Below are positions 30,075 through 43,400 of a DNA stretch of 64,000 bases, in pieces. Source of the DNA: Antedon mediterranea (taxonomy: Eukaryota > Echinodermata > Crinoidea > Comatulida > Antedonidae); the NCBI RefSeq assembly GCF_964355755.1, contig NC_092670.1:36257795-36321794 (forward strand). Direction: 5' to 3'. The position numbers and the translations under genes are program-made. Under the pieces are notes generated by a model. That model saw nothing but the letters and a program-made list of their open reading frames with translations. It did not search any database and was not told the origin of the DNA. The stretch's first letter is position 1. Each line of letters starts with the position of its first letter.

Positions 30075-32020
30075 AAAAGGCCAGTATGTCTCTGAAGAAG
30101 AGAGCTACTTAATACTTTCTTAAATTCCCATTAGACCAGATATAAAACCCCCTTAAACCACTAGACTTTTTTAGTACGGTAGGTAGAGTGCAAGCTCTGC
30201 CATCTGGAGAAAATGAAAAAAAATCTACAAAATGGGTATAATAACGGTGGATATTTTTTTGTTTATCAAAAATATAAATCTGAAGAATCATCAACGTAAA
30301 ATTCAAGTTTCGAGTCATTTTATTTTTGTTGCCTAAGACTTTCTCTTCCGCCCCTAATAAAATGGTTATTTGAATCACTCCTTTTAATACTCAGTCTTAT
30401 TTTAGGCCCAATAAATTATTTTATTGTAAATTATCGTCATGAGTGTATAGTATCTTTATATCGTCTATTGATAAGAAAACATTTTTTTTTTTCAGAAAAA
30501 GACAATGAAAATTTATATAAAATTATAAAAATCAAAATATTCTTTTGATTTTAAAAATCCTTTTTTTTTATTTTAACATTGATAAAGAAAGAAAGGTTGA
30601 AACAAAACCGAAAAATGTTGGCAATACAACCATATTTAATATGCCTTCCTACCTATTCAATAACAAGAAACAAGTCTGTTTTTTGTATCCAAGTAGGCCT
30701 AATAATAATATGTATACTGCACTGTGTATGCAGTATAGATTTTTTTTAATGAAACAAATGTATTTAATGTTTATACGATAAATCATTATAACATGTTATA
30801 GGCTATGGGGCATGGCCTTCTATCGTTTCATTTCGTGATCCCCTATCGGGGGGGAGAATAAAATTGCTATGACAATTATAACAAAAATATAGATAACCTT
30901 AAACTGGCCGGTCCCGCTTGTAAATTTTACGCGTCAACGAAATATGTTTGTTTTTATATGTATTTTATTGCGATATAGAAGATTTTTGTAGGTCAGTACA
31001 GGTCGCACAATTGACCAATCAAAAAATTTGTCTTTTAACTCATGGAGCTGTGCAACAGTAACTGTCCAATCAGATTCCCTTACACAGCGGGATACGGCTA
31101 CTAGACGATCGTAAACAAACATGTGTTGTTCTTCTGGAGCGCGGAGCAGGAAGATGTCATCTTCTGATGATCAAAAACGTTGTTATTGACACAATACATC
31201 TAATTCTGGGACAATATTAACATTCACAGAAACCAAATGGAAAACTTTTTTAATGTGTACAAAAAGTTGGTGCAATCTAAGCGGCAATCAAAAGGAGTTT
31301 TGTAGCCGCAAATCCTTTTGAAAATATTGAGAGGAGCTTACCAATACTTGTTACCAATTCCTGGCGACGCTGGATGTCATAAAAAGATGCTATCAATATT
31401 TCACTGATTGTAGCAAACAAAGAAAGGCGAGCAGTAAAATATGAAATAGAGGATGTTAATTCATCCAACAATGAAGAAGGTAAATTCTATTTGTTTTAAT
31501 GATAGGTCTAGCCTAGGCTAGGCCCCTACTTAGCCTAAGGCCTAGTAATTAGTTCATATCATACTGCCTTGCTAAAAAAAGCCTAGCTAGGTAGGTTGGC
31601 GGTGGGTAGTCTACAAAGTTTATTTTTTTAATATGTATTAAGCCTACGTAGAGTAGGCTAGGCCTAGTATATAATTTTTTTTAAATATCTGGGCCAACAA
31701 AAAATGAACCCATAATTACAATATGAATTAGGCCTAGCTAGGGTGGCCCCAGTATTATTGTGTAGTGGACCTAGTTTGATGGTACCTCCATCTTGCATTT
31801 TATTATTCAATGTGGTAATGCATGCAAACCTTGGCAAGTAGCCTCAGGCAAGGACAGAATGGACCAACCTGATGCTTTATGTTGTTATTTGAGACATATT
31901 ATTTGAATTCTTGTACTGCAATATTAAATAGTGTATAGATGATACTGAACTGATTATATTATTATATTTATTACACAAACATTTAGAATCATAAATATTA
32001 TTAGTATTCTTTTTTTTTAC

Positions 32021-33230
32021 AGAAGAATTTCAAGGATTAGAGTCAACAGAAGAGTTACTAAACGAAGGAGAGTTCTGCGATCACATGTAGCAATTACACA
32101 AACTGCATAAAAAATGCTGAACGAAGTCGAAGAGTAGCCATCGGCTCACAAACAATTAAAATACCAAAAGCCGAACAGCAAATTCCAGAACAGTTGAAAA
32201 CATTTTTATCTGCTAATCAAGTTCTTCTTTCAAATATGAAGCATGTGTGAAGCAGATCACCTCAAGGGAATAAATGTATTCATAACATCATCATTATTAT
32301 GCCATTCTATTTCAGAATCAAATGGAAAAGTTTTAATCAAGAAGAGGCAGACACCAGAATGTTTGTGTATGCGAAGTATGCTGCACACCATGGTGGTAAA
32401 GATATTGTTACAATCAGCCCTGACACTCATGATTTTTTTATTATTGGATTGGCATTTTGCAAAAGTCTGCATGGCTCTCACCTATATTTCAATACTGGAA
32501 AAGATGCTAATCTCCGAACAATTCATCTGCAGGCTATTCAGGAACATATTGGAAATGATGTTTCAAATGCATTAATTAGACTACATTGCTTCACAGGATG
32601 CGATTCAGTCAGAGCTTTTTTTGGGAACGGTAAAGTGAAGGCAATGAAACTCGTAATGGAAAACTCTAATTTATGCATTCTTTTCATTGGGCAATTCTAC
32701 CAGCAAACTTTCAGATGAATTACTTTGTGATCTAGAAACATTTGTATGTAGGCTGTACAGTATTGTCACAAGAACCAATCTGTCAATGAAGTAAGGTATG
32801 CAATGTTCTCAATGAATGTAAGAGCTGAAAATATGATGCCACACAATAAAGATACTGTATATAAACATATTCAGCATGCCAATTCTCAAGCTTCAATTCA
32901 CAAAGCTAGTTTTATTCAACAACAAAATGCTCCATCTCCTGTTGGAAATGGGTGGAAAATGGCCGATAATAAACTCGTAATTGACTGGATGGAGAAGCAA
33001 CCTGCTCTACACAGCATTCTCGAATTGTCATCCTGGTCATGTAAAAAGTCAAAATGCAATGAAGGGGTTGCAAATGAAAAATGCTGTGTATCCTTAGGAT
33101 TCTCTTGTACAGAATTATGCTCGTGCAAAAACTGTAACAATCTTCTTCATACATCAGATGTTTGAAATTGATGGAGATGATAGCGATGATGAGGAAGAGT
33201 TTGAGCAGGAAGAACTTTTTAGTGTAGTTT
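32021..33230 (+). pseudogene. transposon-encoded protein, EEADTR / GCDS family, frameshifted
   Basis: Conserved pieces: FNQEEADTRMFVYAKYAA; ISPDTHDFFIIGLAFCKSLH; LIRLHCFTGCDSVRAFFGNG; a stretch KLSDELLCDLETFVCRLYS in another frame; KHIQHANSQASIHKAS; SPVGNGWKMADN; and a Cys-rich end CTELCSCKNCNNL. The order EEAD ... SPDT ... GCD resembles the acidic motifs of FEN1/XPG-type (PIN-like) nucleases. This family occurs as long uncharacterised animal proteins associated with repeats. The frame moves near 32680 and back near 32775, with stops at 32088, 32716 and elsewhere, so the copy is dead. The upstream part (31270-31500) is also broken. A splice-like TTTTTTTTACAG precedes 32022. Confidence 0.65.
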
Positions 33231-33284
33231 AAGTGTAATTTATGGTTTACAAATGTTCATTTTACTTGGTCTACATGATTTTAA

Positions 33285-33785
33285 TGTAATAGGCCTATAA
33301 TATGTAAATTTATATTAAACTATTTTGTAACTTAACTATTTTGTAACGTAACGGATGAACCATGAGAAAGTATAAATAAAGAACCCATGAGGTGATAAGC
33401 AATATTAAGACACAGGAGTATTATAAGAAACTTTCTACTTTGATGCTTACAATACATTAATATGCCTATAAAATGTAAATTTATATTAAACTATTTTGTA
33501 ACTTAACTATTTTGTAACGTAACGGATGAACCATGAGAAAAAGTATAAAATAAAGAACCCATGAGATGATAAGCAATATTAAGACACAGGAGTATTATAA
33601 GAAACTTTCTACTTTGATGCTTACAATACATTAATATGCCTATAAAATGTAAATTTATATTAAACTATTTTGTAACTTAACTATTTTGTAACGTAACGGA
33701 TGAACCATGAGAAAGTATAAAATAAAGAACCCATGAGATGATAAACAATATTAAGAAACAGGAGTATTATAAGAAACTTTGCTGT
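33285..33785. repeat. ~185-bp tandem repeat, 2.7 copies
   Basis: GTAAATTTATATTAAACTAT through AGTATTATAAGAAACTTTCT recurs three times, inside the transposon downstream of its ORF. A further pair of TACTAATTGATTATAATTCT copies is at about 33806 and 33869. Confidence 0.92.
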
Positions 33786-34453
33786 AATAATTTCATTTAT
33801 TTGTTACTAATTGATTATAATTCTATGTTATACATCTACAATGAAAACAATAATGCAACATTTGATTTATTACTAATTGATTATAATTCTATGTTATGCA
33901 TCCAATGAAAACAAAAAGTTGCAATTATATAGGAGAGATAATATTAATAAATATTTTGTGACAGCATAGTCATGAATTATAAAGATTGAAAATGCATCTT
34001 CTTTTCAGTGTGCTTAAATAAATATTAATTAAGGTTTACTAACAGATACATTTCTTACAAGGACTACAATATTAATCTCAAAATTATGATAAAAATATTG
34101 CATGTTAAATGTGAAAGAAAGATACAGTATAAGTTATTCCAATGGAACGATTGTATTTTATCCAGTACTAACACTAACAGAAAATATACAAAATAGAGGG
34201 CGCTATTTCTATGTATTTCTTTATGTTGAGAAATTCGATTTTTTTACACCTAAAATTACACTTATTGCGTAACTTTTGAAAGCGGGACCGGCTGAATTTG
34301 TGTTAATCTAATTATTAACTATAAACTGTGTGAATATCTTCCTCCCCCCCGTTAGGAGATCACGAAATTCGTTTTCTAGGCCTCTTTTTGGCTCATGCCC
34401 CATAGCCTATTACGTACTATATAAATATTTGTGTGTGGGAAAAAAAATATAAG

Positions 34454-34525
34454 CTCCCTGACGGGGAATTGAACCCCGGTCTTCCGCGTGACAGGCGGAG
34501 ATACTCACCACTATACTATCAAGGA
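34454..34525 (-). tRNA. tRNA-Asp (anticodon GTC)
   Basis: 72 bases on the minus strand. Acceptor arms TCCTTGA and TCAGGGA pair with one G-U; discriminator G. Box A TAGTATAGTGGTGAGTAT and box B GGTTCAATTCC are intact. The anticodon loop CTGTCAC gives GTC, and the T-stem CCGGG/CCCCG region pairs as in animal tRNA-Asp. There is no intron. A run of eight or so T on the minus strand (complement of 34441-34447) starts a few bases after the 3' end and would terminate RNA polymerase III. Looks functional. Confidence 0.93.
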
Positions 34526-34811
34526 TTGCTTATTGTCAGATCGACTTTTATCATACTTGTACATTGTATATCCACAAAGTACGAATTGCTTCCGCTTTTG
34601 ATGTTGTGTATTCAACCGTGTCATACCGGTTATGGGGAGCAAAATAGGATCAAATAAATCATTGTGATAATATCAATAGATGAATATAGGCGAGTTAATT
34701 ACAAACAAGGCTAAGACATTCAAAATGGTTATGTTTATAGCCTATTAAGTGGATTTACTATCATTAATTTGGCATCGAATATAATTAATGGCTAAATAAT
34801 ATTAATAAAGC

Positions 34812-35070
34812 TATTGTCACCCTGAAAATAATTTGGACGATTTTTGTTAAATATGCCATTTTAATGTCGCATAGGCCTAATAGTTGTTCACTTTGAAATT
34901 GGATCGAAAAAAACAATTACTTTACAATTTTTGGAAAAAAAACTGTCATTTTATAAGTGAAACATTTTTTTTTTGACGAAAGTCATAACTTTAAAACTAC
35001 AAAATAACCTATTCAAACTCTGATTTATAATTAATCTTCATTTTTCATGTTTTTGAGGGATGGACAATAC
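34812..35070. mobile_element. ATTGTCCCC-type MITE, copy 3
   Basis: ATTGTCACCC, GTTAAATATGCCATTTTAATG, GTTCACTTTGA, CATTTTTCATGTTTTTGAGGG and GACAAT. Degraded ends. Confidence 0.7.
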
Positions 35071-38000
35071 ACCTCTTTATGTTTGGTGCTTTTAACGGCC
35101 AGTGTAATTGTTTGGTCATTTCAAATTTGCAGTAATTCTTATTACTATATTTTTATTCGTATTATTTTATTTATACGAGCATTTCTTTTCTTTACTTCGA
35201 GTTGGTACACAGTCGGGTTAAAATGAATCCGAAATAAAGATAGTAGATCCGTGGATAAGATTAATTAAAATAGAGTATAAGCTGAGCGTGCATTATAGTG
35301 CCAGCCTCATGTTTACGGAATGTATATTCCTTCTTTTTATGAATTATTAAGAAAATCTATATGGCCTGATGTGTAGACAATTCAAGTAAAATGTTTTAAT
35401 CTCAACGATTATAGGCAACGTCTTTATATAAGTCAAAGATGCTCTCCAGGTGGAATGCCATCTTGCGATGAGTCGTAGTAATTGATACATCATACAGTCT
35501 TTTTAAATAATTTATATGTAATTTTACTTTCTATGGACCAGAAATTTCGAAATAAAAGATTAAATGAAATATTGCCTAATGATTATTATTCCAAGATTAA
35601 TACATGAATCTGTTGTTCTACTCCTCACAATTAATACACAACACACGGCTCAGTCTCAACTTTTCAACATGATCCCTCATATCTGCAATTATAACCCAAA
35701 GCATCCAACGTCTATGTAAAATGGAAATTGCGTTCTGTTTCCATGGTAACTGAAATAAATTAAATTATGCAAATTGACCTCCGTTTCAAAGTGTGTCTCA
35801 TCAGAGAATGAATGTTAAATCTCAATTTGTCATTAAGTCAGTCGTATGTCTAATCTGATTAATTGAATTTGTTGGTCTATTCATTACTATGAGTAAGATA
35901 TGAATGGGGCGCGAACTGAACCAGTTAAAACCGTATAGATACATGGTTAAACCATGCATTTACCGGTTCAATCAACTGCATACACTAATTGAACAGTTTA
36001 ACATGTTCAAGACACAGTAGTATCATGTAGTAACATGATAACATTTATATATATATATATTTATTTTTTATATCTTTGTTAATTTTGTATTTTTATAGTT
36101 TATTTTGTATTTACTGTTTGTATGTTTGAGGGTCCCTAATAATCAGCTTATGCTGGATGGATCACCCTCACCAAATATTGTTCAAATAAATAAAAAAATT
36201 CCACACATGGTCTATCCGTTCATCACCAGTTTATGTCCAGTTGCAAAAAATCCGTCTGGTTAGATTCCAAACTGCTAAAATTCATATCACTTTCACGGCA
36301 TAAATTGAGATTTGATTATTTCATTTATTAGGGCTAATTTTCTTCTTCATGTAAAATAGGCCTCTATTTTGTATTTATTTATTTTGTCTTTTATGGGTTC
36401 TTCCCACTTTGATTTCTTCAAAATTTGGTACATTATCTGTATTTTTATGTAGGACGTATATTTTCAACCATGATTGTGATTTTAGAGTAGCTCTAAATTC
36501 TATTATCCTGCTAAATTAAAAAAATTAATTAAAATAAAAAAGAAAATCTAAAAGAAAAATGAAAATTCACAACAATCAGAGAAACAAAAAAAGGCCTAAT
36601 AATCCCGTATAATTAGAACGTTTTCAAACTATGAAAATGTCAGAGAAATTTATAATTTGAGTTCGGTATTGTCATCGATGGCTGAAACCAAGGTAATGGT
36701 CCTGGTAGACCAGTTATACCATGTGAAAAGGAGGGATTTCTGTGTACTTTTTGTTGTTTGTGTTAGATAGTCTATTCAACAACAAATTACTTGGGATACT
36801 CATGTTGAGCCCCTGAAGACACATATAATATGATAACCAAATGGTGAAGTCTATACCAAGAATAAAAATTATGGAAATGTTTTGACACACTGTTGCTAAT
36901 TATTGCGTTCACTAAACGAAGATTAAATATCTTCTTTCAGACCAAAGTTTTATGCCCATTATTGACGTCATAAAGCGTCTGTTTTATATAAAAATGCCTT
37001 GTTTATACCTGTCCAAGCAAAAAGAACTACGTCATATTATACGTCACGAATGTTATTGGGATATTTTGATGTCCGTTTCTCTGTGTTGGCCAAAGTCTAT
37101 AATATTGATCTCAATGACGATAATACGGTGTGAGGTAAACGTACATCATGAGTCATTCGTGTTTCACCCTAAGGCTTCCCCACACTTGAGATGAGGCTTA
37201 AAGTGAGACGACCCCGAGAAAACAACAAATTCTTCGAGATGCCAACTTCAAAATGAAATATCGAATAATGCTGTCAAAGGGACTTCCTAAATGTAGCCTA
37301 ACAATAATATCTTGGGGATGAATTGTCTCAATTAAGACTCTTCAGTTGTCAATTCTACAGAAACAGAAACAAATATTAATTTGCATACTTACTCCAGGCA
37401 TGCGGAGGAGAAAGGAAAAAGATGAGTTAAAGCATAATTCTTAGGGTTTTTTTCTCTGTTTTTTTTTTATGATAGCAATTTTATATATTGCATTATTTGT
37501 TATTACTATATATAATAATGTAATTTGCATCGTAAAATAATAATTTCTGCGTTTAAAACACTTTATGGCATGCATCGGCGCTGTATTTTGAAATGTATAA
37601 CCAGACTGTTATTAGTAAATCTATTTTCCGATATGAATATTTTACCATAAGAAGAGAATACAGAAGAAGGTGCTAAATCTTATGATCAAATATTTGTCTT
37701 CACTTTAGGAAATAGGGGATCCTCATTGTGTTGTGAGAAAATTGTAGGCTAAGCTACCTATAACCGTTAGTGAATTGTCTATGTTCAATGTGGACGCACA
37801 TTCCACAAGAGTTGACACTCGGGCCATGCCAATTTCTTAATCAAATTTGACCATCCTATAGTTTGTATCATGTCTAGACCTACAGTAGGTCTACGTATGT
37901 TTTCAATTTTCCACATACAAAATGATATGCGTGTACAGCATTTTTATACATTAGCAGTATATTACGTTAAATAGCTTGGGGAAAAACATAAAACAACATT

Positions 38001-39536
38001 AGTTAGTGCCGGTAAACGCCGCGCCGTGACTTCTCTACACCACCAGGTGTGTTAATACACCGATGGGAATCTTGCGGTGAATCTTGTATGAAGAAGACTA
38101 TACGTTTTATGTGTTGCGGTATTTAAATACCGCAATGCAGTTTGCAAAGCATGTTGTCATGATGCTATAGTTTGTAAGGAAATCACGTTTGAAATGGCGC
38201 CAGTCGTAGATTCGAGTCAGAACCATTTCTATTCATGATCTGCTGAAGAAATTTCCAAAGTTACAATCTAAATTAATCTAAAACTGTATACAACATTGAG
38301 AATTTATATTTTAACGGTCTGTCTTTTTAAAATAAAAATCATACAACTTATGCATGCATTATCAAAATAATATTATACATAATATAAATAAATAATATAT
38401 AAATAATATATACATTTTTATCGTTCTCTAAAAAAAGACAATTGCTCCGCCTAACAGAATGTTAGAATGCCTATTAAAATTATGAATTTGTTTAGTATGA
38501 CTGTTTTGCCCATTGACTACTAATAAAATACTATTAATAAAGAACAAAAAAACAATAAAACTTATGCATGAATTATTAAAACAATATAGGCCTACATTTT
38601 TATCGTTCTAAAAAAAAAGACATTATAATATGTCGACTCGACTATAATACAGTAATGCCATTGCCTTAATACAAATATTATTTGTTTTAGTACATGACTG
38701 TGTTGCCCATTGCATTGCACAATATTGCATATTAGTAGGCCCAGATTACGAAAATTCACTTTGGCCTATACAGTATTCACTTTTCTCAGGGATGTTATAA
38801 CCGGGGTTATAACTCCTTGATTTTTCTGACAACAATTCCAGGCCTTAGGAAAATACTAATGATATAGCCTCTACTGAATATCTTTTACACATTATGTGGC
38901 TACGACTGCAAATAGATTCACGATCATAACTGCTGAGTTCCGACATTCTAATAAACATGCACATAAATCAACTTTGGCTTTAATAATTTGCAAGCATAAT
39001 AACAACTGCGGAATCTTCGATGATGGAGCTTTTCCATTATCGACAATACACGTACCTATTGAAATAATTAAATGCATTTGAAACCCATCACCGTAACGTG
39101 CTTCATTAGCAGAAAACAGAAGAAAGATAAACAATTAGCTGAGTAAATGATGGTGATATATGTCTACTTCAATGTAGTCTTTGTGGTCTTCAAGTCTCCA
39201 GCTTAAATCATCAGCAATCATTGTCTAATTAATTAAGATACGGTTCTATAATTGATAAAAATGATAAACGCTTCGAACGGCCTTTAGGACGCCCATAACT
39301 TTTTACTATCGTTTACGATTTAGCCTACATGAAACTTAGTCTGGTGAGGAGAGCAGCTTTTTGGACTTCTCGCTGTTTATACGAATGCGAGGGGGCCTAG
39401 ATATTTGTTTCTCTCTTGCACTTTCCAAACGTTAATCTCGACCTTTTCGTATACATTTTTCTTCTATGACTCTAATCAAGCATTACACTTGACATGGAAG
39501 AAACGCCGAGTCCATGCTTGGCACGTAACTATCTAT
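35071..39536. other. intergenic, no gene recognised
   Basis: AT-rich. Holds a LINE tail (36040-36205), a (TA)n tract near 36045 and a 22-bp perfect palindrome at 38114-38135 (TTGCGGTATTTAAATACCGC AA). Open frames are short and without recognisable motifs. Confidence 0.5.
36040..36205 (+). mobile_element. LINE 3' tail
   Basis: GAGGGTCCCTAATAATCAGC, then TGGATGGATCACCCTC and CAAATAAATAAAAAAA, the usual form of a CR1/L2-type 3' UTR with short A-rich tail. The GAGGGTC/CACCCTC pair forms a hairpin. Confidence 0.6.
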
Positions 39537-39718
39537 AAAGCGTGGTTCCCACTAGCGACGCAACGCAAGGACGTAACGCAACGCAAGTGAATTGACCAAT
39601 CACAAGCGATGGCTTATTCGCTTGTGATTGCTAACTGTCTATAACTTCGCTTGTCATTGGTTAAAACGCTTGCGTTGCGTTTACGTCCTTGCGTTACGTT
39701 CTAGTGGGAACCAAGCTT
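39537..39718. mobile_element. MITE-2 copy
   Basis: Full-length, close to the copies at 25555 and 61625; starts a cluster of three copies. Confidence 0.9.
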
Positions 39719-39872
39719 TAGGCTTCACACTAGGACGGGACGCAACGTAAGTGCAACACAAGCTATTTGACCAATGACATGCGACAGTTCGGATAATCCA
39801 TCGCTTGTGATTAGTCAAATCACTCGCGTTGCGATTACGACGTCGATTGCGTTGCGTCCTGGGAACCAAGTT
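39719..39872. mobile_element. MITE-2 copy, diverged
   Basis: GGCTTCACACTAGGACGGGA to TCCTGGGAACCAAGTTT, directly abutting the previous copy. Confidence 0.7.
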
Positions 39873-39939
39873 TAAGAGCACAAGGCAAAGTCATCCATAC
39901 GTACACGCGTGTACGAAATGTAAGGGATCGGATAGTTCA

Positions 39940-40122
39940 GATGCAACCGCGAGCTTGGACGCAATGAGAGGACGACGCATTAAGTAATCGTCAACCACAA
40001 GCAACCTCTCGGATATAGTCTAGTCTACTATCAATAATGCGCTTGTGATTGGTCAAATTGTCTGCGTTGCGATACCGTACGTCCTGCTTTGCGTTGCGTC
40101 TAGTGGGAAACTTAAGCTTAAG
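39940..40122. mobile_element. MITE-2 copy, diverged
   Basis: CGAGCTTGGACGCAATGAGA to GTCTAGTGGGAAACTTAAGC, with the TTGTGATTGGTCAAAT arm preserved. Confidence 0.65.
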
Positions 40123-40739
40123 ATTAATCAGCACGTGTGAATTCGCGAATTTGACGTAAATAAATCTAAGAATGTCATTAGTCAGCCTGATCACTCAGGG
40201 ATTTAAATGATCATCATTTCAATCGCTTCAAGTTTCATTGACAAGTATTATTACAATTGACGTGTACGTCTACGTCACTACCGTAAGTATAGGAAGGTAA
40301 ACACATTCGATTTCATGGTTTCGACTTAATTTTTTTTTAATCTCTTGAATTCTTATTTTATATAATCAACAACGGATGAAATTTGGTGGGTTATGTTTTT
40401 GCATAATGATATCGGATATCTTAGGCCTTTGCATTGTTTTCATCAACGTTGTATGTTCTCAATACAAATTCTAAATAATCCTTACATTATGACAGGTCTA
40501 CTATATCAAAATAAAATCAGCAGTGGCTGATAAGCATGATCATAATCGTCATCCACCAGCAATAGGTATCTGTCGATTTTCGACAACTAAATTACGTTTT
40601 AAACTATGTTAGTTCATTGTGCGCATGCGGAGATATTGGGACGCGTGTACGTGTACTCCTCATCTCGACACAGGTTATGTTTTCTAAGCCCAGGTGACGA
40701 CACATTTTGACCTGACCTAGTTTGATCGTCGGTCCGGAC

Positions 40740-41110
40740 ACATCGAAAAATCCCTATTGTCATAATCAAAATCATCATCATCTTCACCACACACGTCCGT
40801 TCTATCTTCCTTCCGCACCATGATTCAACAATCCCCATTTTCATCATTTTGTCTATCATCTATTAGTCGCATCGTCATAATAGTCGTCGGTATCATTATT
40901 ACTATCATTGTTACATTAAATCGTCTTTATCATCATCATCGATATGATCATAATCAATACGTTTTTTTATCATTATTATTATTATCATCCTTATTCTGCG
41001 ACTGTCTCATTTTACAATTTTAGCGTATCATAAATGCTTCATTCACACGATCTTTCAAAGTGCATCTTCATCATCAATCGATCATTCGTCATTTTCATTA
41101 AAGCTGTGTT
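40740..41110. repeat. ATC/ATT-rich trinucleotide tract
   Basis: Imperfect TCATCA/TTATTA repeats. Both strands have open frames for compositional reasons. Confidence 0.6.
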
Positions 41111-41386
41111 ACCCGATCTTTCCAATTTATGATAATTACCCAAAATATGCCTCGAGATCTCCTGATAAAATGCAATTTTCCCGATAATTTGAATAAACCA
41201 AAACATCTCCCGATATGTAGGCCTATATTTATAATTTCTACTATATTCTAGATATTGATAAGATAATAGAAAACATAATAATACCGGTCCGTTTATAATG
41301 TTTATAATCCATTCATGCGTTGTTTACTAAGTGAAATAATGAGTTAAAGGTATCTTTCGCCTTTGGAACGCATTATATAATAATAA

Positions 41387-41514
41387 AGCTCTGTCTACAC
41401 TATCAAACTTTATGTGATGTGCACATATCGACATGATGGTGTCATATCACTACCATATTTAAGCATATTTGGGCACTTTTTTTGTCAAACTAGTTTGATT
41501 ATGTAGACAGGACT
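41387..41514. mobile_element. MITE-1 copy, perfect TAA duplication
   Basis: TAA at 41384-41386 and 41515-41517 flank AGCTCTGTCTACACTATC...TTATGTAGACAGGACT. Confidence 0.9.
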
Positions 41515-43160
41515 TAATAGATGCTAATATTGTTTGGGTTTATAGCGCCCTCTGTAGTTTGATGTAGTAGTATAGCGCCCTCTATAGTTTCATAAACCTT
41601 CCGACCTTTCATTTTTCGAAGTTGGAAGGTCTCACTTCAAGACATTCAAATCAAGTACGTGGTGTACCACAACCATATTTTACATAATGTATGATGATGT
41701 GCACCACCACCACTATCATGATCATTCGATCGTAGACGCATCTCCAGACACCAAGAAAAGTATAGTACACATCCACCACTCTCATGATCATTCGTAGACG
41801 CTTCTCCAGACACCAAGAATAAAAAAGTATAGAACATCTTAATTATATTGCTTTAGGCTGAGTGGTAAATTAAAGTAAATAGTAGATGATGACTAATATT
41901 GGATGTGCGTGTGCGATAACTTTGAAGTGTGTCAGTTTTGCCGCCAGGTGAGGTAGTAGATGTCTTTTGTCGTATCGTCGGCTTGATGGGTTTAGAACAC
42001 CCGAAGCGCGAGACACGCTGGGTTTCACTCACAAAATCGATCGAGAATCGAAAACTAGAACAGTCCACAGGGAGATGTCACAGCTATATTCGACTACCCA
42101 GATAATATACAAAGTATTCTGACTACATGTATGGCCCAGAATTTTCAGAACCGTATCGTAAAAAAAAATTATTGTCCTGGTTAAAAATATTAAAATGATT
42201 ATATTATTTTTAATAAATATAAAATGGTTTAGTTATGTACAATTCTAGATAGTCTTGGCAATGTAAGCCTACACGTGGATGTATCTTTTACCAATTCGGC
42301 GTTTCATACGGAGAATATTTTCACAATACAGTAGTACAAAGTGTGCCCATAATTAGGCATAATACCTTTAAATATCAGCAAACGTAAGAGACCTGACGAT
42401 TTGCCATAATCATAATTATTGGCATTTTTGTTGTTTTACAGCAGGTTAACCTGTGCAATAGATCGTCAAAATTAATTAATTCCTGAAGATGTTTTGGTGG
42501 AGGCGATCGCATCATATCTATAACCATAACCATCATTGATCATAAACATATCATTGACAAAAGGTGATAAGGTTTAGTTAAAAGAAACTAATCTAAGCTT
42601 AACACCAACTTGCATAAGAAATAGTATAATTAAGAAATATGCCATATGTTGAAATAATTATTGAAGGCCAGGTAGGCAAAAAAAAAAGAACCTGATTTCC
42701 TCAATACATTGCGCATTTCCGATAAAGCCTTTGAAATTTATTGCCAGAAACGTGAATTATGATTGGGATTTTCTTTTCACTGTTTATTTAAATTAATGAA
42801 TTACGATGTTGCATATTTTACCTCATGTTTGCAATCATTAAAGTAAATTAGGTAACTTTAATTAAATAGATAGTAATTACAAGACTGTTGCCTAGCAACT
42901 GTCTTACATAATGAGTACCTGGATGCGTGACGTCATCGTTTACACTCCGTGCTCATCAACTAAATCGGAAACTGCAGAACAAAGAGAACAATTTCCTTTT
43001 TAGATATCATTAGTCCACGACACGCATACTGTACTAGATTACGGTACGCTACACAATGTATGTGAAAGGGAAAATTATGATAACAAGATCTCATTGCGGT
43101 GCTTGAGGTTCATATTCATCCCTTGTATCCTCATGCAAACTACCATATATATTTTTTTGA
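41515..43160. other. intergenic, no gene recognised
   Basis: Short direct repeats TATAGCGCCCTCTGTAG (41541 and 41571) and CTCCAGACACCAAGAA (41741 and 41806) occur. Otherwise nothing identified. Confidence 0.5.
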
Positions 43161-43400
43161 TTTATACTAGCCGACCTCTTCAATCAAAGACTGGTCTCCC
43201 AGAGGGCACGGTTATGACCAGTGGCTGTGATGTAGTACACCGGGGTAACCCACTAGGCCTACTCGTCTCGAAAGATGTACTAGGTTCTTTAAAGTGCACA
43301 TGTGCTAGATGTGTACACTGGACCAGCCTACGGTTTATCAGTCCTAGAAGTCTCGTTCTACCACCATGCGAGTGAGCCTAGTCCAACCCTTACCCATGTT
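43160..43400 (-). repeat. SINE/LINE-tail-like repeat, second copy
   Basis: Reverse complement of the repeat at 2060-2215 (AAAGACTGGTCTCCCAGAGG, TGTAGTACACCGGGGTAACC), but longer at its 5' side. The open frame 43094-43375 is only this repeat. Confidence 0.65.

Larger units (their letters stand above)
30799..34409. mobile_element. 3.6-kb DNA transposon, TTA duplication, decayed nuclease-like ORF (Academ-like?)
   Basis: Inverted ends TAGGCTATGGGGCATG and CATGCCCCATAGCCTA continue imperfectly for about 65 bp (TTTCGTGATC, GGGGGGG). CCGGTCCCGCTT recurs inverted further in (30911 and 34278). TTA flanks at 30796-30798 and 34410-34412. It contains the broken protein gene at 32299-33165 and a 185-bp tandem repeat. 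Academ elements have 3-4 bp duplications and some encode an XPG-type nuclease, so that superfamily is my guess, not shown. Confidence 0.75.

Noticed and set aside
40614-41023. Open frames on both strands
   Set aside because: They follow a trinucleotide-rich stretch and have no recognisable domain.
43094-43375. 93-residue frame
   Set aside because: It lies on a dispersed repeat shared with 2060-2215.
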